A DNA stretch of 64,000 nt from Protaetiibacter sp. SSC-01 (lineage in GTDB: Bacteria; Actinomycetota; Actinomycetes; Actinomycetales; Microbacteriaceae): assembly GCF_014483895.1 (NCBI RefSeq), contig NZ_CP059987.1:2604001-2668000 (forward strand). The letters run 5' to 3'. Of the stretch, positions 58,681-64,000 are shown in pieces. A model generated the notes under the pieces. The model searched no databases, was not told where the DNA came from, and saw only the letters and a list, made by a program, of their open reading frames with translations. Position numbers and translations under genes: made by a program. Positions within the stretch are counted from its first letter, which is position 1; each line of letters begins with the position of its first letter.

Positions 58681-59809
58681 AAGGCTGGGGGTGAGGGCGG
58701 GCCGCGAGGGCCGCGCGGTCGGGCTTGCCGCTCGGCAGGAGCGGTAGCTCGGGGACGCGGATGAGGCGGTCGGGTCGCGCGACGGGCCCGAGGGATGCGG
58801 CGATCGCCTTGAGCGCGGCCGCATCGTCGACCTCGGGGCCCGCCGCGTACGCGATCGGGCGCTCGCCCCACCGCTCGTCCGCGACCCGCACGACCACGGC
58901 ATCCGCGCATCCGGGTTGGGCGCGCAGCACCTCCTCGATCGCGCCGAGCGCCACCTTGACGCCGCCCGAGACGATGACGTCGTCGCGGCGGCCGAGCACG
59001 CGGAGCGTCTCGCCGTCCCACTCCCCCGCGTCGGCCGTGCGGAACCAGCGCACGCCGCCCTCGTCGAGGAAGCGCTGCTCGGTGAGCGCGTCGTCGTCGA
59101 GGTAGCCGAGGGCGACCGTCGCGCCGCCGAGCTGCACCTCGCCGTCGACGATGCGCACCCGCGCCCCGCCGATCGGGCGGCCGTCGTAGACGCAGCCGCC
59201 GCTCGTCTCGCTCGAGCCGTAGCTGCGCACGACCGGGATGCCGGCCTCGCGCGCGCGGTCGACGAGCGGCCGCGGCGTGGCCTGGCCGCCCACGAGCACC
59301 GCCTGGAACCCGCGCAGCACCTCGCGCGCCGCGGCGTCGTCGAGCAGGCGCGCGAGCTGCGCGGGCACGAGGGCGACGGCGTGCGGCAGCTGGGGCGACA
59401 GCCGCGCGGCGGCCGCCGTGAACGCCTCGGCCGTGAAGCTCCCGTCGCCGAGCGCGACGGGCTCCGTCTGGGCGCACAGCGAGCGCGCGAGCACGTTGAG
59501 GCCCGCGATGTAGTGCACGGGCAGCGCGAGCAGCCACTGCGCGGGGCCGCCGAGCGCCGACTCGCTCGCCGCGGCGGAGGCGAGCACGGCATCCGCGGGG
59601 AGCACGACGCGCTTCGGGCGTCCCGTCGTGCCGCTCGTCTCGACGACGAGGCCCACCTGCTGCGGCACGCGCTCGGGCAGGGGTGCGGCAGCCGACCCGG
59701 GGTCACCCGACGCGACGAAGAGCGCGGGACCGCCCGCGAGCGCGTCGCGCAGGGCCGCGAGCACCGCGGTCTGCCCCGCGGCGGCCGGCACCTGGACGAG
59801 CGGCCTCAT
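58679..59809 (-). CDS. menE: MenE, o-succinylbenzoate-CoA ligase
   Basis: 376-aa acyl-CoA ligase of the ANL family. Motifs: VVETSGTTGRPKRVVLP (P-loop), VVRSYGSSETSGGCVYDG, RWFRTADAGEWDG, LGRRDDVIVSGGVKVALGAI and PSGKPDRAAL with the C-terminal Lys. It activates o-succinylbenzoate for MenB. ATG 4 nt after the menB stop. Confidence 0.94.
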   Translation of the reverse strand: MRPLVQVPAAAGQTAVLAALRDALAGGPALFVASGDPGSAAAPLPERVPQQVGLVVETSGTTGRPKRVVLPADAVLASAAASESALGGPAQWLLALPVHYIAGLNVLARSLCAQTEPVALGDGSFTAEAFTAAAARLSPQLPHAVALVPAQLARLLDDAAAREVLRGFQAVLVGGQATPRPLVDRAREAGIPVVRSYGSSETSGGCVYDGRPIGGARVRIVDGEVQLGGATVALGYLDDDALTEQRFLDEGGVRWFRTADAGEWDGETLRVLGRRDDVIVSGGVKVALGAIEEVLRAQPGCADAVVVRVADERWGERPIAYAAGPEVDDAAALKAIAASLGPVARPDRLIRVPELPLLPSGKPDRAALAARPHPQP

Positions 59810-59813
59810 CGGA

Positions 59814-60737
59814 TCAGAAGTGCCAGGGGTAGGGGCCCCAGTCGGGGTCGCGCTTCTCGAGGAACGCGTCGCGGCCCTCGGCGGCCTCGTCGGTGCCGTA
59901 GGCGAGCCGCGTGGCCTCGCCCGCGAACACCTGCTGGCCCACCATGCCGTCGTCGACCGCGTTCATGGCGAACTTGAGCATGCGGATGGCGGTGGGGCTC
60001 TTGCCGAGGATCGTCTCGGCCCACGCGAGGCCCGTGCGCTCGAGCTCGGCGTGCGGCACGACCGCGTTCACGGCGCCCATCTCGTACGCGCGCTGGGCGT
60101 CGTACTCGTCGGCGAGGAAGAACACCTCGCGCGCGAACTTCTGACCCACCTGACGGGCGAAGTACGCCGAGCCGTAACCCGCGTCGAAGGAGCCGACGTC
60201 GGCATCCGTCTGCTTGAAACGCGCGTGCTCGCGGCTCGCGATCGTGAGGTCGCACACGACGTGCAGCGAGTGACCGCCGCCCGCCGCCCAGCCGGGCACG
60301 AGGGCGATGACGACCTTCGGCATGAAGCGGATGAGGCGCTGCACCTCGAGGATGTGGAGTCGGCCCGCACCATGACCCCCGGATCTCGATACGCCGCCTT
60401 CGGCGGCTACTCGATCAGCGGGGGCAGCGTACTCGTACCCGCTCTTCCCCCGGATGCGCTGGTCGCCCCCCGACGAGAACGCCCAGCCGCCGTCCTTGGG
60501 GCTCGGGCCGTTGCCCGTCAGCAGCACGACGCCGACGCGCGGGTTCTGGCGCGCGTCGTCGAGTGCGCGGGCGAGCTCGTCGACCGTCTGCGGGCGGAAG
60601 GCATTGCGCACCTCCGGCCGGTTGAACGCGACGCGCGCGATGCGCCCGCTCGCGTCGAGGTGGTAGGTGACGTCGCCGAGGTCATCGAAGCCGGGCACCT
60701 CACGCCACACCTCGGGGTCGAACAGCTCCGAGATCAC
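59814..60737 (-). CDS. menB: MenB, 1,4-dihydroxy-2-naphthoyl-CoA synthase, with a repeat-derived loop
   Basis: 307-aa crotonase-fold enzyme. Conserved parts: RVAFNRPEVRNAFRPQTVDE, LLTGNGPSPKDGGWAFSSGG, GRLHILEVQRLIRFMPKVVI, VPGWAAGGGHSLHVVCDLTI, DADVGSFDAGYGSAYFARQ and the C-terminal RDPDWGPYPWHF. Between GYEYA and AGRLH the usual short Asp/Thr-rich loop is replaced by about 19 residues, most encoded by a genomic hairpin repeat read in frame. Catalytic residues are not touched, so activity is likely kept. GTG start overlapping the upstream stop. Confidence 0.93.
   Translation of the reverse strand: MISELFDPEVWREVPGFDDLGDVTYHLDASGRIARVAFNRPEVRNAFRPQTVDELARALDDARQNPRVGVVLLTGNGPSPKDGGWAFSSGGDQRIRGKSGYEYAAPADRVAAEGGVSRSGGHGAGRLHILEVQRLIRFMPKVVIALVPGWAAGGGHSLHVVCDLTIASREHARFKQTDADVGSFDAGYGSAYFARQVGQKFAREVFFLADEYDAQRAYEMGAVNAVVPHAELERTGLAWAETILGKSPTAIRMLKFAMNAVDDGMVGQQVFAGEATRLAYGTDEAAEGRDAFLEKRDPDWGPYPWHF
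60383..60424 (-). repeat. Hairpin repeat inside menB
   Basis: ATCTCGATACGCCGCC-TTC-GGCGGCTACTCGATCAGCGG, a clear member of the dispersed family (TCGATACG ... GCTACTCRAYCAGCGG). 42 nt, read in frame as about residues 105-119 of MenB. Confidence 0.88.
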
Positions 60738-61099
60738 AACGCTCCGATCCAGGTCAGCCCGTACAGCAGCACGACGGGGTTGAGCAGCAGGCCCACGACG
60801 ATCGCCGCGATGCCCCATCCGCGGCCCCAGCGTCCGACGACCGCGATGATCCCCGCGACGACGGCGAGCGCGCTCAGCAGCACCGCCGAGATCGAGAGGC
60901 CCACGGCGAGCTCGAACATGTCGCCGAGCGAGCACAGCAGGGCGACGCCCCACGTGACGACCATGAGGATCGCGATGCCGCCCGCGAGAGATCCGGGCCA
61001 ACGGGGGCGACGGCGCGCGGCGTGCTCGGCGGGGCCGTCGGGCGTCTCGTCGCCCTCGGCGTCAGCCGGGACGTCGAAGATCTGAAGCCCGTCGGTCAC
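60734..61099 (-). CDS. DUF4190-like membrane protein
   Basis: 121 aa: an acidic N-terminal tail of about 35 residues, then three hydrophobic segments (LAGGIAILMVVTWGVALLCS; AVGLSISAVLLSALAVVAGI; GWGIAAIVVGLLLNPVVLLY). Function unknown; likely structural or regulatory at the membrane. GTG start 6 nt after TAGGGT (61106-61111). Coupled to menB by GTGA, so it heads the menB-menE string. Confidence 0.75.
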   Translation of the reverse strand: MTDGLQIFDVPADAEGDETPDGPAEHAARRRPRWPGSLAGGIAILMVVTWGVALLCSLGDMFELAVGLSISAVLLSALAVVAGIIAVVGRWGRGWGIAAIVVGLLLNPVVLLYGLTWIGAL

Positions 61100-61159
61100 G
61101 CTCCCACCCTAGGCGCTGCGGGCCTCGGCGCGGCGGCGGATGCGGGGCAGACTGGGAGC

Positions 61160-62152
61160 ATGACGCCGACGCCGGATGCCGAGGAGCTCGTCGAGGCGGC
61201 GCACGTCGTGCGCCTCCCGCTCGTGACGCGCTTCCGCGGCGTGACGGAGCGCGAGGCGGTGCTGCTGCACGGCCCGCGTGGGTGGGGCGAGTTCTCGCCG
61301 TTCCTCGAGTACGACGACGCGGAGGCGTCCGCATGGCTCGCGGCGGCGATCGAGGCGGGCTGGGGTGAGCCCGCGCCTGTCGTGCGCGACAGCGTGCCCG
61401 TCAACGCGACACTGCCGACCGTGCCGGTCGACGGCATCCGCTCGGTGCTCGACCGCTTCGGCGACGTGCGCACCGTCAAGGTGAAGGTCGCCGACCCGCG
61501 CGAGACCCTCGCCGACGACGTCGCGCGCGTGCGCGAGGTGCGGCGCATCCTGGGGCCGGAGGGGCGCATCCGCGTCGACGCGAACGGCGGGTGGAGCGTC
61601 GACGCCGCCGAGCGGGCGGCGCACGAGCTCGCGCGGTTCGACCTCGAGTACCTCGAGCAGCCGTGCGCGACCGTGCCCGAGCTCGCGGAGCTGCGCGATC
61701 GGCTGCGTGACTGGCAGCTGCCGATCGCGGCCGACGAGAGCGTGCGGAAGGCGTCCGACCCGCTCGAGGTCGCGCGGGCAGGCGCTGCCGACCTGCTCGT
61801 CGTGAAGGTGCAGCCGCTGGGCGGGGTCGCGGCGGCGCTGCGCATCGTCGCAGAGGCGGGGCTGCCCGCGGTGGTGTCGAGCGCGATCGACACCTCGGTC
61901 GGCCTCGCCATGGGCGCGCGGCTCGCCGCCGCCCTCCCCGAGCTCGACTACGACTGCGGCCTCGGCACGGCGGCGCTGCTCGCCGCCGACGTCACGCGGG
62001 AGACCCTCCGCCCCGTCGACGGCGCCATCCCGGTGCGCGACGTGGAGCCGGATGCAGAGCTGCTGCGCACGCACGCCGCACCCCCCGAGCGCACCGCGTG
62101 GTGGCACGAGCGTCTACGCCGCTGTGCCGCGGTGCTCGCGTCGCGCGACTGA
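61160..62152 (+). CDS. menC: MenC, o-succinylbenzoate synthase
   Basis: 330-aa enolase-superfamily enzyme. Catalytic residues: Lys in VKVKVADP, Asp in RVDANGGW, Glu in YLEQP, Asp in IAADESV and Lys in LVVKVQPLGG; SSAIDTSVGLAMGARLAAAL is the usual C-terminal motif. It dehydrates SHCHC to o-succinylbenzoate. The ATG is 6 nt after CAGACT (61148-61153), a near-consensus box. Divergent to the menB-menE string. Confidence 0.94.
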   Translation: MTPTPDAEELVEAAHVVRLPLVTRFRGVTEREAVLLHGPRGWGEFSPFLEYDDAEASAWLAAAIEAGWGEPAPVVRDSVPVNATLPTVPVDGIRSVLDRFGDVRTVKVKVADPRETLADDVARVREVRRILGPEGRIRVDANGGWSVDAAERAAHELARFDLEYLEQPCATVPELAELRDRLRDWQLPIAADESVRKASDPLEVARAGAADLLVVKVQPLGGVAAALRIVAEAGLPAVVSSAIDTSVGLAMGARLAAALPELDYDCGLGTAALLAADVTRETLRPVDGAIPVRDVEPDAELLRTHAAPPERTAWWHERLRRCAAVLASRD

Positions 62153-62298
62153 CGTCGAGCGGTGGTCGAGCGCTGCGTTGCTGACGTGGAGCGGTGGTCG
62201 AACGCTGCGCGCTCTCCCGCTGTCGTCAGCCGTGCTCCGCGCGCGGGGGCGGGCGCACGTTTCACCGCTGGTTGAGTGCCGAGAGCCGCGGGTTCACC

Positions 62299-62467
62299 GC
62301 TGGTTGAGTGCCGCGCGCCGCGCGCGCAGCACGCGACGCACGGCGTATCGAAACCCGACGAGCGGATGACGTGCGGAGGGACCCGTCCATCGACCCGCTG
62401 TTGATACGCGGTGCGAGGGTTTCGATACGCGTCGTGCGCTCCGCGCGCGGCGCTACTCAACCAACGG
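62299..62467 (-). repeat. Composite hairpin repeat, inverted copy 1
   Basis: Read on the plus strand: CTGGTTGAGTGCCGCGCGCC ... CGTATCGAAACCCGACG, spacer with ATGACGTGCGGAGGGA and CTGTTGATACGCGGTGCGAG, then GGTTTCGATACGCGTCGTGC ... GCTACTCAACCAACGG. It is the reverse complement of the arrangement at 54079-54248. Upstream, 62153-62220 holds two diverged tandem copies of GTGGTCGARCGCTGCG, and a half repeat lies near 62261. Confidence 0.85.
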
Positions 62468-62510
62468 CAGGCGGGACGGCGGGGGCGCCTGCGCTCGGTG
62501 CGAGATCACC

Positions 62511-62680
62511 GCTGGTTGAGTGCCGCGCGCCGCGCCCGCAGGGTGCGACGCACGGCGTATCGAAACCCGACGGACGAATGACGTGCGGAGGGAACCCGTC
62601 CATCGACCCGCTGTTGGTACGCGGTGCGAGGGTTTCGATACGCGTCGTGCGCTCCGCGCGCGGCGCTACTCAACCAACGG
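62511..62680 (-). repeat. Composite hairpin repeat, inverted copy 2
   Basis: About 90% identical by eye to the copy at 62299-62467, including the spacer (GACGTGCGGAGGGAACCCGT; CTGTTGGTACGCGGTGCGAG). The pair forms a direct repeat of about 212 nt. Confidence 0.87.
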
Positions 62681-62695
62681 GAAGGGGGCGGCGGT

Positions 62696-62746
62696 GGGTT
62701 TCGATACGCGTCGTGCGCTCCGCGCGCGGCGCTACTCAACCAACGG
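62696..62746 (+). repeat. Single hairpin repeat next to the second composite
   Basis: GGGTTTCGATACGCGTCGTG ... GGCGCTACTCAACCAACGG repeats the 3' hairpin of the preceding composite almost exactly. The remaining 62747-62864 holds a GGCGG/AGGCGGC-rich stretch and no gene. Confidence 0.85.
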
Positions 62747-62864
62747 GAAGGGGCGTATCCGCGAAGCGCAGCCGCCCCAAGGCGGCCATCAGCACAGCCC
62801 CGACGCCGTCAGGCGGCGGGACCGCAGGGGCACGACCGTCAGGCGGCGCGACCGCCGCCCCCGC

Positions 62865-63845
62865 TCACAGCCCCGAGTACGCGTGAAACCCCTTGAAGAA
62901 TAGGTTCACGATCGTGAAGTTGAAGAGCACGGCCGCGAAGCCGACGATCGAGAGCCACGCGGAGGGCGCACCGCGCCATCCGCGGGTCGCACGGGCGTGG
63001 ATGTAGCCGGCGTAGACGACCCAGATGATGAACGTCCACACCTCCTTGGTGTCCCAGCCCCAGTAGCGGCCCCACGCGTGCTCGGCCCAGATGGCGCCGG
63101 CGATCAGCGTGAAGGTCCAGAACGCGAAGCCGATGACGTTGACGCGGTACGAGGTGTTCTCGAGCGCCTCGGATGCCGGGAAGCCGGCGAGGAAGCGCGG
63201 CCCCTTGGCGGGGTCCACCTCGCGGCGGGCCTGCAGCAGCTGGGCGATCGAGAGGCCCGCGCCGAGCGCGAAGAACCCGGTGCCGAGGATGGCGACGAAC
63301 ACGTGGATGACGAGCCAGCCCGACTGGAGCGCCGGCGGCAGCGGCACGACGTCGACGTAGACGTTGAGCGTCGAGAGCATGAGCAGCAGCGCCGCGAGGC
63401 CCGTGATGTAGGCGCCGAGGTACCGCACGTTGCGGAAGATGTTGACGGCGAGATACACGCCGACGATGACGGCGACACCCGTGATCGCGAACTCGAACAT
63501 GTTGGCCCACGGGGCGCGGGCGGCGGCGACGCCGCGCAGCACGACGCCGATCGCCTGCACGACGAAGCCCAGCACGGTGAGCGCGAGCGCGATGCGACCG
63601 GCCTTGCTCGCGCGAGCGGATGCGGCTGCCGCGGTCGGCGGGGCCGGCGGCGCGAGCACGGTGCCCGACCCCTCGACCTTCGCAGCCTCGGCCTTCGCGG
63701 CGGCGGCGGATGCGGGCCGCGCGGCGACGACGTCGCGCGAGCGCCCCGACAGGTCGACGACGTAGGCGATGAAGGCGAGCACGTAGATCGCCGCCGCCGA
63801 GTACACGGCGAGGAGGGAGTAGGCGGCGAGGGTCGCGGTCGTCAC
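62865..63845 (-). CDS. ccsB: Cytochrome c biogenesis protein CcsB (ResC)
   Basis: 326-aa membrane protein with about eight helices, part of the system II ResBC heme lyase. The heme-binding WWD motif is WAEHAWGRYWGWDTKEVWTF, and conserved His residues occur in WLVIHVFVAILG and YIHARATRGW. The Ala/Pro-rich cytoplasmic loop at 40-75 is variable in the family. GTG start 6 nt after TAGGAT (63852-63857), a box that overlaps the upstream resB stop. Confidence 0.93.
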   Translation of the reverse strand: MTTATLAAYSLLAVYSAAAIYVLAFIAYVVDLSGRSRDVVAARPASAAAAKAEAAKVEGSGTVLAPPAPPTAAAASARASKAGRIALALTVLGFVVQAIGVVLRGVAAARAPWANMFEFAITGVAVIVGVYLAVNIFRNVRYLGAYITGLAALLLMLSTLNVYVDVVPLPPALQSGWLVIHVFVAILGTGFFALGAGLSIAQLLQARREVDPAKGPRFLAGFPASEALENTSYRVNVIGFAFWTFTLIAGAIWAEHAWGRYWGWDTKEVWTFIIWVVYAGYIHARATRGWRGAPSAWLSIVGFAAVLFNFTIVNLFFKGFHAYSGL

Positions 63846-63849
63846 GGGT

Positions 63850-64000
63850 TCATCCTACGTTCGGGGTCTGGAGGCGGGCGCTGTGCTTGTCGGCCAGCTC
63901 GGCCACGGCGGCGTCGAGGCCGGGGTCCTCGCCACGGGCGAGTCCCGCGTACTCGAGGCGCACGCCGCCCGAGCCGTCCGCGGTGGCCTTGATCCACATC
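63850..64000 (-). CDS. resB: Cytochrome c biogenesis protein ResB, C-terminal end
   Basis: Only the last 49 codons are in the window (WIKATADGSGGVRLEYAGLA, RGEDPGLDAAVAELADKH). The KATxDGxGxxRLEYAGLARGEDPGL pattern is the C-terminus of actinobacterial ResB, the partner of CcsB in attaching heme to apocytochromes c. The gene continues past the right edge. Confidence 0.85.
   Translation of the reverse strand, partial: MWIKATADGSGGVRLEYAGLARGEDPGLDAAVAELADKHSARLQTPNVG

Noticed and set aside
60363-60480. Frameshift or pseudogene in menB at the repeat
   Set aside because: The frame stays open through the 42-nt element and the flanking conserved motifs are intact on both sides.
62153-62864. A protein gene between menC and ccsB
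   Set aside because: Open frames here translate the repeat units themselves (recurrent ARRIET and GFRYAS-type strings) and change with each repeat copy.

Overview
The window is a chromosomal segment of a high-GC Gram-positive bacterium, most likely an actinobacterium of the family Microbacteriaceae; the genus cannot be fixed from this sequence. The reasons are very high GC with GC-rich third codon positions, frequent GTG starts, GTGA/ATGA start-stop overlaps, a very common GGATGC word, a complete menaquinone set, TreY/TreZ trehalose synthesis, a HadA/HadB-MurB gene string and a dispersed repeat (GGTTTCGATACG...CTACTCAACCAGCGG). There is no rRNA, CRISPR array, prophage, integrase or transposase. 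Three tRNA genes are present (Met-CAT, Thr-GGT, Tyr-GTA).

Layout. 0-1.7 kb: the end of a two-component system. 1.9-5.3 kb: ribokinase-like gene, murB, two HadA/HadB-type hydratase genes and, upstream on the same strand, a 26-codon CxxC peptide gene with its own strong promoter and a large hairpin. 5.3-13.2 kb: a PatB-type C-S lyase, two related membrane proteins, an orphan histidine kinase with a degenerate kinase-like partner, a glycosyltransferase, and a divergent GGDEF/EAL pair for cyclic di-GMP. 13.2-14.9 kb: ArsR plus a double SRPBCC protein and two tRNAs. 15-29 kb: glucan metabolism, namely glgX-treY-treZ (glycogen or maltodextrin to trehalose), then a maltodextrin importer malEFG flanked by two cytosolic GH13 enzymes under LacI-type operators. 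29-38 kb: M23 peptidase, IMPase, a CYP152-type peroxygenase, a TetR-controlled deazaflavin-type oxidoreductase, a pentapeptide-repeat protein, a LacI regulator, a lytic transglycosylase and YajQ.

38.0-43.6 kb is the most unusual part: an overlapping operon of an ECF-like sigma factor, a 151-residue protein, a subtilisin (S8) with five perfect PFHSTN repeats, and a TPR-CHAT (caspase-like) protease, followed by a convergent gene of unknown function. Both proteases keep their catalytic residues. I read it as a candidate sigma-controlled two-protease system.

43.7-64 kb is respiratory and envelope housekeeping: cardiolipin synthase, an FprA-type reductase, polyprenyl diphosphate synthase, menG, menF, a NarL-type two-component system with a likely target membrane protein, ppk2, menD, menA, menE, menB, menC, ccsB and the end of resB.

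Two window-wide patterns stand out. About 23 genes have a TANNNT box 5-8 nt (mostly 6-7) before the start codon, as expected for leaderless transcripts, and this decided several starts. The dispersed hairpin repeat occurs singly and as a ~160-170 bp two-hairpin composite (five copies); one single copy lies in frame inside menB.
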